Numbered from the stretch's first letter, positions 1-5,321 are shown. The stretch is DNA of 5,376 nucleotides from Alphaproteobacteria bacterium MarineAlpha3_Bin3 (GCA_002938075.1 PTLK01000142.1:1-5376); one strand, 5' to 3'. The notes: generated from the sequence alone by a model not told the origin. Made by a program: numbers and translations.

Positions 1-1
1 A

Positions 2-33
2 GCCCTTCGAAGGGCCTAAAACTGCTTTTGGGC
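2..33. repeat. Two overlapping, mutually exclusive hairpins
   Basis: Positions 2-15 form a perfect 14-bp palindrome (GCCCTTC/GAAGGGC). Positions 14-21 can instead pair with 26-33 (GCCTAAAA with TTTTGGGC, one G-U pair) around a CTGC loop. The two stems share bases 14-15 and cannot both form fully. They lie just before the candidate terminator, so this may be the 3' untranslated tail of an upstream gene. The window edge prevents a firmer assignment. Confidence 0.35.
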
Positions 34-60
34 AGCGATTCGCCTTTAACCTGCCTTTTT
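30..60 (+). terminator. Candidate intrinsic terminator of a plus-strand gene left of the window
   Basis: GGCAG (31-35) can pair with CTGCC (51-55), extended by a G-U pair at 30/56, and is followed by five T residues (56-60). That is the layout of a Rho-independent terminator, but the stem is short and the 15-nt loop is long; the loop contains a competing small palindrome (GCGATTCGC, 35-43). It would end transcription of a gene lying off the left edge and running towards the DUF2927 gene. Visible structure only; function is inferred. Confidence 0.4.
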
Positions 61-100
61 ATCGGCGTCCTGGCAGTGATGGCAATCACACTCGTTCGGA

Positions 101-148
101 GACACCCACCGGCGGTGCCCTTCGGGGGTGTTTCAAAATGGGTTGAAA
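101..148. repeat. GC-rich hairpin cluster downstream of the DUF2927 gene
   Basis: ACACCC (102-107) pairs with GGGTGT (126-131). Two alternatives compete with it inside: CACC/GGTG (107-110 with 114-117), and CCC-TTCG-GGG (118-127), which on the plus strand is the extra-stable C(UUCG)G tetraloop form. A further AT-rich inverted repeat, TTTCAA/TTGAAA (131-136 with 143-148), follows. The cluster lies between the end of the minus-strand gene and the presumed end of a plus-strand gene, so it may mark 3' ends. No T-run of terminator quality follows on either strand, so it is listed as structure only. Confidence 0.35.
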
Positions 149-152
149 TTAG

Positions 153-917
153 TCACTGGGGATTCAGCTCGTCGAGGATCAGGCGCCCTTGGCGCAAGGC
201 TTCCTTTCGCGGCATGCCGGGGGTGATCCGCGGGTCATAGAGCATCTTCAGCATCCGCCGGTCGTGGTCCGTCAACTCGAAATAACGGCTCTGGTCGTTG
301 AAGATGGAAGGCTTGACGGCGTCGGAATCGTTGGGCAGGCCCAGAACCTGGGTCAGTTCCTCGACCACGCAGGCCCGCATATAGTCCTTGGGATGGTGGG
401 ACGGAAACACCGCGATCGCCCAGCGGATCTCGTTCTTCCGGGTCCCGAACTTGGCGAAGCAGGTGGAAGTCCGGATCATTTCCCGCACCTTTTTGGGGTC
501 GTTATCGAAATAGCACGATAATCGTTCTGGAATCCGCTTCACCGGCAGGTAATAGAGGATCAGATTGATCTTGGTTTGGTCGAAATCCGGCGCCAGGCGG
601 CCCTCCCGGTACATGGTAGGCGAATAATAAAGCCGTATCGGATGGCCGGTGAGGCGTTGCAAGTCGCCGATATGCTGAAGGACGAAGGTCTCGAAATAAG
701 CAGGAACCTTGCCCTCGATGCCGACCAGGATGGGCGCCCGCCACTTGCGCACATGGTCGTACCGCCGCCCGGTGTATTCGCTGCCGAAGGCGATGATGTT
801 GAAGTGCTCGAGGATGGTCTGGTTGCTGGCCGACTGCGCCCCGGCGGCGCCGGGGGCAATCGTTACCGCCGCCGCCAAGACTGCTGCGGGACACCATTTC
901 AGGACTCCGCGCTTCAT
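153..917 (-). CDS. Exported DUF2927 family protein, 254 aa
   Basis: The protein opens with a clear signal peptide: basic MKR, a hydrophobic Ala/Val stretch, and a likely signal peptidase I site after A27 (AGA before QSAS). It is therefore exported, probably to the periplasm. The C-terminal half carries what I recognise as DUF2927: EELTQ with LGLPND at about 186-197, PSIFND at about 203-208, a conserved LTDHD stretch, and LYDPRITPGM at about 226-235. No biochemical role is established for the family that I know of. The EELTQxLGLPND helix resembles a metzincin-type HExxHxxGxxH motif without the histidines, which is inference only. Three Cys (about 136, 153, 183) remain in the mature part. Start: an AGGGG (926-930 on the complement) lies 8 nt before the ATG at 917 but only 2 nt before an in-frame ATG at 923, so 917 is preferred. 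It is divergent from the isomerase gene. Stop TGA at 153-155. Confidence 0.88.
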   Translation of the reverse strand: MKRGVLKWCPAAVLAAAVTIAPGAAGAQSASNQTILEHFNIIAFGSEYTGRRYDHVRKWRAPILVGIEGKVPAYFETFVLQHIGDLQRLTGHPIRLYYSPTMYREGRLAPDFDQTKINLILYYLPVKRIPERLSCYFDNDPKKVREMIRTSTCFAKFGTRKNEIRWAIAVFPSHHPKDYMRACVVEELTQVLGLPNDSDAVKPSIFNDQSRYFELTDHDRRMLKMLYDPRITPGMPRKEALRQGRLILDELNPQ

Positions 918-925
918 TGCCATAA

Positions 926-930
926 CCCCT
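926..930 (-). promoter_or_regulatory. Shine-Dalgarno site deciding the DUF2927 start
   Basis: AGGGG on the minus strand, 8 nt before the ATG at 917 and 2 nt before the ATG at 923. The spacing favours the downstream start, which also gives a more usual signal peptide beginning MKR. Confidence 0.55.
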
Positions 931-971
931 GATCCGTTCGTTTCACCCCCCCGGACATCCTAAATTGAACG

Positions 972-991
972 CCGGTCCGGGGCCAGACCGG
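972..991. repeat. Inverted repeat CCGGTC/GACCGG
   Basis: CCGGTC (972-977) and GACCGG (986-991) form a 6-bp stem with an 8-nt loop. It lies 42 bp upstream of the DUF2927 ribosome site, so it falls in or near that gene's promoter or leader. It could be an operator or a leader hairpin. No T-run follows on either strand, so a terminator is unlikely. Confidence 0.4.
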
Positions 992-1005
992 GGACGATGC
1001 CCGTC

Positions 1006-1043
1006 GAGCCGGTGAGGAACGTCAAAAGCCCATTCACCGGCTC
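1006..1043. repeat. Perfect 10-bp inverted repeat in the divergent promoter region
   Basis: GAGCCGGTGA (1006-1015) is exactly complementary to TCACCGGCTC (1034-1043), with an 18-nt loop; one more G-U pair is possible at 1016/1033. It sits between two divergent genes, about 90 bp from the DUF2927 start and 133 bp from the isomerase start. A protein-binding site serving both promoters or an RNA hairpin are both possible. No T-run follows the stem on either strand, which argues against an intrinsic terminator. Confidence 0.55.
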
Positions 1044-1161
1044 ATGAACGCTATCGCCTTGGCCCCCCTTGTCCTCTACCGGACGATGTGCTTTATCCCC
1101 CCAAAGCATATACCGCCGGATCGGACGACTCCCCCGAAACACCCCGAGGACCGGCGTTTGA

Positions 1162-1166
1162 AAGGA
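1162..1166 (+). promoter_or_regulatory. Ribosome binding site of the isomerase gene
   Basis: AAGGA lies 9 nt before the ATG at 1176 and 6 nt before an in-frame GTG at 1173. Either start is possible and they differ by a single residue; ATG is taken. The site supports this start over the in-frame ATG at 1044, which has no comparable site. Confidence 0.6.
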
Positions 1167-1175
1167 TCGTCGGTG

Positions 1176-2033
1176 ATGTTTTCGCGCCTCGCGCCCGCCG
1201 CCCTGTTGGCCCTTGTCATCACCGCCGCCGGCGGCCACCCTGGTTTTGCCGCCGAAGACACTGTGGTCGCCACCGTCAACGGCCATGACATCCTGCTGTC
1301 CGATGTCCGGGCCGCGCACCGGCGCCTGCCGCAGCAATACCAGCAGGTTCCTTTCGAGACCATCTTCTCGGGCCTGGTCGACAACCTCATCGACACCCGG
1401 CTGGCGGCCGCCGACGCCCGGCGCCAAAACCTGCACCAACTTCAGGAATTCAAGGACCAAATGGCCCGCATCGAGGACCAGGTCCTGCAACGGATGGCAC
1501 TTTCCAAGACCATCAAGGAAGGCGTCAGCGACGCCGACGTCCGGGCCCGCTTCAAGGACGCGGCCAAGGAAATGGCCGCCAACGAGCAGATCAAGGCGCG
1601 TCATATCCTTGTCGAGACGGAAGACAAGGCCAAGGGGGTCATCGCCGACCTCAAAAAAGGCGGCGATTTCGCCGCCTTGGCCCGGGAACGCTCGACCGGG
1701 CCGTCGGCTTCCGACGGCGGCAAACTCGGCTTTTTCGGCCGTGGCCAGATGGTACCGGCGTTTGAGGCCGCGGCCTTCAAGCTGAAAAAGGGCGCGTTTA
1801 CCGAAATCCCGGTGAAGACCCAGTTTGGCTGGCACGTGATCCTGGTCGAGGACCGCAAGAAGTCCGAGGCGCCGAGCTTCGAGGATGTCGAACAGTATCT
1901 TCGCAACGAACTATCCCAGGAAGCCGGCACCGCTTATATTAACCGGCTCAGGGGCGAGGCGAAGATTGCCCGATTCAACGCCGACGGCTCGCCCCTGGAG
2001 GGGGCGGCCCCGGCCGGCGAAAAGAAGCCCTAG
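1176..2033 (+). CDS. Periplasmic PpiC/SurA-type peptidyl-prolyl cis-trans isomerase, 285 aa
   Basis: Parvulin-family foldase expected to speed cis-trans isomerisation of proline bonds in exported or outer-membrane proteins. The first 25 residues are a signal peptide (MFSRLAPAALLALVITAAG core, likely cleavage after A25). An N-terminal SurA_N-like helical chaperone region follows (about 30-137), opening with the typical VVATVNGHDI strand and LIDTRLAAADA helix. The rotamase domain spans about 139-227: KARHILVET with H143, a KGGDFAALARERSTGPSASD stretch, GGKLGFFGRGQMVPAFEAAAF, and FGWHVILVEDR with H220. The two His correspond to the conserved parvulin active-site pair. A charged Ala/Pro/Lys tail ends the protein. 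There is one rotamase domain, unlike E. coli SurA with two; the size fits alphaproteobacterial parvulin-like proteins. Stop TAG at 2031-2033. Probably first gene of a cluster with argJ and mutT; the gap to argJ is 77 nt. Confidence 0.92.
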   Translation: MFSRLAPAALLALVITAAGGHPGFAAEDTVVATVNGHDILLSDVRAAHRRLPQQYQQVPFETIFSGLVDNLIDTRLAAADARRQNLHQLQEFKDQMARIEDQVLQRMALSKTIKEGVSDADVRARFKDAAKEMAANEQIKARHILVETEDKAKGVIADLKKGGDFAALARERSTGPSASDGGKLGFFGRGQMVPAFEAAAFKLKKGAFTEIPVKTQFGWHVILVEDRKKSEAPSFEDVEQYLRNELSQEAGTAYINRLRGEAKIARFNADGSPLEGAAPAGEKKP

Positions 2034-2110
2034 TCTCCTATCCCGTCCGCCGACGCCGATCCGCCGGCGTTCCCGGGTGGGTGCCTTGGCGCGTGACCCG
2101 AGACAAGACC

Positions 2111-3367
2111 ATGAGCCCGAAACACAACGAAGAGAAAATTTCGCCGCTGGCGCCGGAATCCTTTCCGCCAATGCCCGACATCGCTGGGGTGGCGCTGGCC
2201 GCCGGCGCCTGCGGGCTGAAGAAAAGCAGCGACAGCGACCTGATGGTCGTGGAATTGGCTCCCGATACGACGGCCGCAGGGGTGTTCACCCGTTCGCTCA
2301 CCGCTTCCGCCCCGGTGCAATGGTCCCGCAAGGCGCTCCGGGGGGGTGGACAGGCCCGGGGCCTGATCGTCAATTCCGGCGGCGCCAACGTCTTTACCGG
2401 GGCGAAGGGGATGCAGGCGGTGGAACGGACGGTCGAGGCCGTCGCCGATCAATTTTTCTGCTGCCCGTCGAAGATCTTCGCCGCCTCGACCGGGGTCATC
2501 GGCAAGCCGCTGGCGTTCGATAAGATCATCGGCGCGCTGCCGCGGCTGAAGGCGGACTTGGCGCCCGGCGCATGGCAAGCGGCGGCAAAGGCGATGATGA
2601 CCACCGACACCTTCCCCAAGGGCGCCACCCGCACCGCCGACATCGGCGGCCTCGACGTCACCCTCAACGGCATCGCCAAGGGATCGGGGATGATCGCGCC
2701 CGACATGGCGACCATGCTGGCCTTCGTCTTCACCGACGCGGCCCTGCCGGCGGACGTGCTGCAAACCCTGTTGGCCGAGGCGGTGGAGAAGTCGTTCCAC
2801 CGCATCACCGTCGATTCCGACACCTCGACCAGCGACACGGTGCTGCTGTTCGCCACCGGCCAGGGCGGCGACCACCGCCCCATTACCGGCGCGGAAGACG
2901 GCGGCCTCGATGATTTCAGGGCCAAATTGGCGGGCCTGATGGTCGATCTGGCGCAACAGGTGGTGCGCGACGGCGAAGGCGCCACGAAGTTCATCACCGT
3001 CACCGTCGGCGGCGCCGAGACGGACCATGCCGCCAAGCGGATCGCCTTTTCCATCGCCAATTCGCCGCTGGTCAAGACGGCCGTCGCCGGCGAGGACGCC
3101 AACTGGGGCCGCATCGTCATGGCCGTCGGCAAGGCCGGCGAGACGATCGACCCCGAGCGCCTGGAAATCGCCATCGGCGGCGTTCCGGTGGCCAAAGCCG
3201 GCGGCGCCGTGCCCGGCTATGACGAGGCGCCGGTGGCCGAACACATGAAGGGCCAAGAGGTCAATATCTCTGTAAACGCCGGCACCAGCGGCGGCGGGCA
3301 GGCCACCGTCTGGACCTGCGACCTGACCCACGGCTACATCGACATCAATGCCGATTACCGGTCCTGA
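2111..3367 (+). CDS. argJ: Arginine biosynthesis protein ArgJ (glutamate N-acetyltransferase), 418 aa
   Basis: ArgJ transfers the acetyl group of N-acetylornithine to glutamate, recycling acetyl in arginine synthesis; bifunctional forms also use acetyl-CoA (N-acetylglutamate synthase). Which form this is cannot be read from sequence. The cytoplasmic precursor cleaves itself before a nucleophilic Thr into alpha and beta chains. Here the site is MAT with T201 inside KGSGMIAPDMATMLAFV (K190 conserved). The oxyanion-hole motif ASTGVIG lies at about 125-131. Later signatures are DSDTSTSDTVLL, GEGATKFITV, NSPLVKTAVAGEDANWGRI and the C-terminal THGYIDINADYRS. The usual NSGNANA motif reads NSGGANV, a mild deviation. 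Start: ATG 2111 is preferred because the protein then reaches the conserved SPLAP..FP..P.IAGV opening within a usual length; an in-frame GTG at 2081 adds 10 unconserved residues. The ribosome site is weak. The last 20 bp overlap mutT. Confidence 0.95.
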   Translation: MSPKHNEEKISPLAPESFPPMPDIAGVALAAGACGLKKSSDSDLMVVELAPDTTAAGVFTRSLTASAPVQWSRKALRGGGQARGLIVNSGGANVFTGAKGMQAVERTVEAVADQFFCCPSKIFAASTGVIGKPLAFDKIIGALPRLKADLAPGAWQAAAKAMMTTDTFPKGATRTADIGGLDVTLNGIAKGSGMIAPDMATMLAFVFTDAALPADVLQTLLAEAVEKSFHRITVDSDTSTSDTVLLFATGQGGDHRPITGAEDGGLDDFRAKLAGLMVDLAQQVVRDGEGATKFITVTVGGAETDHAAKRIAFSIANSPLVKTAVAGEDANWGRIVMAVGKAGETIDPERLEIAIGGVPVAKAGGAVPGYDEAPVAEHMKGQEVNISVNAGTSGGGQATVWTCDLTHGYIDINADYRS

Positions 3368-3809
3368 CCGCGGCTGCCTGGAGGCCGAATTCAAGCGTCC
3401 GGCCAAGGCGCTGCCGACGCTGCTGGTGGTCTGCGTGGCGCTCATCGACGCCGACGGCCGGGTGCTCATCGCCAAGCGCCCCAAAGGCAAGGCCATGGCC
3501 GGGCTTTGGGAATTCCCTGGCGGCAAGGTCGGCGACGGCGAGTTGCCGGAAGAAGCGCTGGTGCGCGAACTCGACGAGGAGTTGGGCATCGACATCACCG
3601 AAAGCTGCCTGGCGCCGTTGAGCTTCGCGTCCCACGTCTACGACGACTTTCACCTGTTGATGCCGCTTTACGTCTGCCGCGTCTGGAAGGGCACGCCCGA
3701 GCCCCGCGACGGCCAGGAGCTGAAATGGGTGCGCCCGGTACGCCTCGGCGATTACCCCATGCCGCCGGCCGACGCGCCCTTGGTGGCGATGCTTAGGGAC
3801 CTGCTTTAA
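3348..3809 (+). CDS. mutT: MutT-type Nudix hydrolase (8-oxo-dGTP diphosphatase), 153 aa
   Basis: MutT cleaves oxidised guanine nucleotides such as 8-oxo-dGTP to the monophosphate, keeping them out of DNA. The Nudix box is complete, G59-x5-E65-x7-R73-E-L-x-E77-E78-L-G-I, and follows AGLWEFPGGK, which is typical of MutT proper rather than other Nudix classes. The N-terminal strand LLVVCVALIDADGRVLIAKRP and the C-terminal LKWVRPVRLGDYPMPPADAPLV also match MutT. The ATG at 3348 lies inside the end of argJ (20-bp overlap) with no strong ribosome site, so translational coupling is likely. About 20 residues precede the first conserved strand, slightly longer than many homologues, so a later non-ATG start cannot be excluded. 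Substrate choice is inferred from family. Stop TAA at 3807-3809, 18 bp from the convergent pseudogene. Confidence 0.93.
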   Translation: MPITGPDRGCLEAEFKRPAKALPTLLVVCVALIDADGRVLIAKRPKGKAMAGLWEFPGGKVGDGELPEEALVRELDEELGIDITESCLAPLSFASHVYDDFHLLMPLYVCRVWKGTPEPRDGQELKWVRPVRLGDYPMPPADAPLVAMLRDLL

Positions 3810-3827
3810 GGCTGTTTAAGAAAAATT

Positions 3828-4265
3828 TTAGGAATCTTTCGGGACCGGACCCAGGGCTTCGACCTCTTGGCCGGACCGTTGAAGGATGCTGACGGCGGCA
3901 TCGAAAAAGCCATCCAACCGCCCCCGCATATCGGCCGATAGCCCCACCAGCTTCTAACGCGCGTCCTGGGGGTTGTCCGTTTCGACGATAATGCCCCGCT
4001 CAATGGCGGTATCCAGGTACTTGCCGGCGGTATGGACGCTTTTGATGCCTTTCATCAGACCCAGGGCATCGGTCTTGCGCCGGGGCCCGTCCGTACGCCA
4101 AAGGCCGGTCAACAGGTCCCAATAGGCGGCGGAATAGAACTCCGTGTCGCCCTCGAAAACCTCCAGCCATTTCATCCCCACCTGGTCGGTCAGGTTGAGG
4201 TATTCCCGGCGCTGATCGTCGTTAAATTTAAGCCCGTCCTTGTCTGGTATAGGGTCCAGCATAGT
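3828..4265 (-). pseudogene. MarR-like winged-helix gene interrupted by an in-frame amber codon
   Basis: From ATG 4265 the frame encodes 103 residues beginning MLDPIPDKDGLKFNDDQRR and ending DNPQDAR, then a TAG (3954-3956 on the complement). In the same frame 41 sense codons follow (KLVGLSADMRGRLDGFFD, AAVSILQRSGQEVEALG and on) up to TAA at 3828-3830. The joined protein has a MarR-like outline: N-terminal helix, a helix-turn-helix region around RKTDALGLMKGIKSVHTAGKYLDTAIERG, a wing with DNPQDARxKLVxLS, and a long C-terminal helix. The stop falls inside the wing. TCG (Ser), CAG (Gln) or AAG (Lys) at this codon would each be one substitution from TAG. An in-frame ATG at 4286 is possible, but GGAAAGGA lies before 4265. 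Most simply a recent pseudogene of a probable transcription regulator; sequencing error or amber suppression are less likely alternatives. MarR assignment is moderate confidence. Confidence 0.72.
3954..3956 (-). other. Premature amber codon within the MarR-like gene
   Basis: CTA on the plus strand, read as TAG after GCG CGT and before AAG CTG. Coding character continues in the same frame on both sides, with no frameshift. The isomerase gene in this window ends with TAG used as a normal stop, so general reassignment of TAG to sense is unlikely in this genome. Confidence 0.75.
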
Positions 4266-4280
4266 GTTTGAGGTCCTTTC

Positions 4281-4457
4281 CCGCATCCCGAATCCGGAAA
4301 TTTCGGAACGGTGACGGCGGTCCGCGACGGAACCAACACCCAGACCGGCACCTATTGCCGTGAATACCGGACCACGGTCGATGTCGGCGGCAAGCCCGAA
4401 TCGGCTTATGGAACAAGTTGCCGCCAGCCCGACGGAAGTTGGCAGATTCTCAACTGA
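4281..4457 (+). pseudogene. C-terminal remnant of a 17-kDa/RT0821-type surface antigen
   Basis: The frame reads PHPESGNFGTVTAVRDGTN, then TQTGTYCREYRTTVDVGGKP, then ESAYGTSCRQPDGSWQILN and TGA at 4455-4457. This is the recognisable end of the outer-membrane surface-antigen family (17kDa_Anti_2, RT0821/Lpp0805-like): the CREY and AYGT-CRQPDGSW-I blocks and the two conserved Cys are intact. An in-frame TGA at 4269-4271 closes the frame upstream. No signal peptide, glycine zipper or N-terminal part exists to the left, where the MarR-like gene lies on the other strand. So the 5' part has been lost. A GTG at 4311 could in principle start a 48-residue peptide, but no well-spaced ribosome site supports it. 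A strong terminator follows, as expected at the original gene's end. Confidence 0.75.
4294..4306. promoter_or_regulatory. Imperfect palindrome upstream of the MarR-like gene
   Basis: CCGGAAATTTCGG is an almost perfect palindrome around AAATTT, with one extra G on one side; its core GAAATTTC (4297-4304) is exact. It lies 28-41 bp before the MarR-like ATG at 4265. MarR-family proteins often bind palindromes of this kind and repress their own genes, so an autoregulatory operator is conceivable. The same bases also code in the surface-antigen remnant, so the palindrome may be coincidental. Confidence 0.25.
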
Positions 4458-4504
4458 CTACCTCCCGGGGTTGGCGGGGATACTCTCCGCCTTCCTCGTT
4501 AAGG

Positions 4505-4539
4505 AACGGCCCCGTTTGTTCGCCTCCGGGGCCGTTTTT
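4505..4539 (+). terminator. Strong Rho-independent terminator
   Basis: CGGCCCCG (4507-4514) pairs perfectly with CGGGGCCG (4527-4534) around a 12-nt loop. The stem extends to 10 bp with AA (4505-4506) and TT (4535-4536), and five T residues run from 4535 to 4539. It ends plus-strand transcription and lies 50 bp after the surface-antigen remnant, whose terminator it most likely was. It now insulates the CinA-like gene from upstream readthrough. Confidence 0.88.
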
Positions 4540-4571
4540 CGTTCCGGCCGGGCTCTGGTAGAGTGCCGATC

Positions 4572-5321
4572 ATGTCGGAAAAACCAACCGTCACCGCGGC
4601 CCTGGTGATCATCGGCAACGAGGTGCTGTCGGGCCGCACCCAGGACGCCAATGTGCGGTTCCTGGCTGTCGGCCTCAACCGGGTCGGGGTGCGCCTGATG
4701 GAGGCGCGGGTGATCGCCGACGCAGAGAATGAAATCGTCGAAGCGATCAACGCGCTTCGGGCCAAGTTTGATTACGTCTTTACCACCGGCGGCATCGGCC
4801 CGACCCACGACGACATCACGTCGGCCGCCGTGGCCAAGGCCTTGGGGCGGGAATTCGGCCGCAACGCCGAGGCCGAGGCGGTCCTGCGCGGCCATTACCG
4901 GCCCGAGGAGATCACCGAGGCCCGGCTGAGCATGGCCGACATGCCCGAAGGCGCGGAACTGATCGACAACCCGGTTTCCCGGGCGCCCGGGTTCCGGATC
5001 GAGAACGTCATCGTCATGCCCGGCGTGCCGAGCATCATGCAGGCCATGTTCGACGGTTATAAACACAACCTTGTCGGCGGTGATCCGGTGCAATCGGTGT
5101 CGATCACCGTGTCGCTGCCCGAAGGCGTCATGGCGGCGCCCCTGGGGCAACTGCAAGAAGACCACGCCCCGGTCGAGTTCGGCAGCTATCCCTTCGTCCG
5201 CCACGGACAAGTCGGTACCTGCCTGGTCGTCCGCTCGGCCGACGAAGGGGCGCTGCAGGCGGCCGCCGACTCGCTGCGCGCCATGATCCGTGAAATGGGC
5301 GGCGAGCCGATGGAAGACTGA
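4572..5321 (+). CDS. CinA N-terminal-type molybdopterin-binding protein (MoCF_biosynth domain), 249 aa
   Basis: The protein is a stand-alone MoCF_biosynth domain of the CinA/competence-damage-inducible A group. It starts with the beta strand TAALVIIGNEVLSGRTQDANV (GNE and D-x-N conserved, about 8-28). The signature TTGGIGPTHDDIT follows at 71-83, and NPVSRAPGF and VIVMPGVPSIMQAMF lie further on. The domain fold is shared with MoaB/MogA, which bind molybdopterin, but the actual substrate and role of short CinA-like proteins is not settled. The C-terminal nicotinamide-nucleotide amidase domain of full CinA (about 400+ aa) is absent; its place is taken by an alpha/beta region of about 80 residues, common in short alphaproteobacterial members. 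Start: GGTAGAG (4557-4563) is 8 nt before ATG 4572; an in-frame GTG at 4563 lacks a well-placed site. The gene is alone after a terminator and needs its own promoter, which I could not identify. Confidence 0.9.
   Translation: MSEKPTVTAALVIIGNEVLSGRTQDANVRFLAVGLNRVGVRLMEARVIADAENEIVEAINALRAKFDYVFTTGGIGPTHDDITSAAVAKALGREFGRNAEAEAVLRGHYRPEEITEARLSMADMPEGAELIDNPVSRAPGFRIENVIVMPGVPSIMQAMFDGYKHNLVGGDPVQSVSITVSLPEGVMAAPLGQLQEDHAPVEFGSYPFVRHGQVGTCLVVRSADEGALQAAADSLRAMIREMGGEPMED

Larger units (their letters stand above)
918..1175. other. Divergent intergenic region with inverted repeats
   Basis: This region separates the minus-strand DUF2927 gene from the plus-strand isomerase gene and should hold both promoters. 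I see no convincing sigma-70 pair. The best plus-strand candidate is weak: TTGTCC (1069-1074), 17 bp, TTTATC (1092-1097). The region contains two inverted repeats, listed separately. An open frame entering the isomerase gene starts at 1044, but its first 44 codons are Pro-rich, look unlike any exported protein N-terminus, and precede a clean signal peptide; they are treated as noncoding. Confidence 0.5.

Noticed and set aside
28..240. Small plus-strand open frame with a short hydrophobic stretch
   Set aside because: It overlaps the end of the DUF2927 gene and several hairpins, and has no ribosome site or family match.
1044..1175. 44-codon N-terminal extension of the isomerase from the ATG at 1044
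   Set aside because: The extension would bury a clean signal peptide, has no ribosome site and contains one arm of an intergenic inverted repeat.
960..1835. Long minus-strand open frame (291 codons) opposite the isomerase gene
   Set aside because: It lies antisense to a clearly recognised parvulin, has no family resemblance, and reflects the GC-rich codon pattern of the opposite strand.
2030..3598. Very long minus-strand open frame (522 codons) opposite argJ and mutT
   Set aside because: It is a shadow of argJ; its translation is His/Arg/Gly-rich low-complexity text with no recognisable domain, while every argJ motif is intact on the plus strand.
3810..3830. A- and T-rich stretch after mutT as an intrinsic terminator
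   Set aside because: No stem-loop of useful length precedes a T-run on either strand; it is only the short convergent gap between mutT and the pseudogene.
3954..3956. Amber codon as pyrrolysine or other recoding
   Set aside because: TAG ends the isomerase gene in the same window as an ordinary stop, the host type is not known to me for this recoding, and no supporting genes are in view; a pseudogene is simpler.
3813..4272. Near-direct repeat TGTTTAAG (3813-3820) and TGTTTGAG (4265-4272) flanking the MarR-like gene, as a possible insertion scar
   Set aside because: Only 7 of 8 bases match over a very short length, and no terminal inverted repeats or transposase are present; chance is sufficient.
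4458..5210. Minus-strand open frame (250 codons) opposite the CinA-like gene
   Set aside because: Antisense shadow of an intact conserved gene; it also runs through the terminator stem region.
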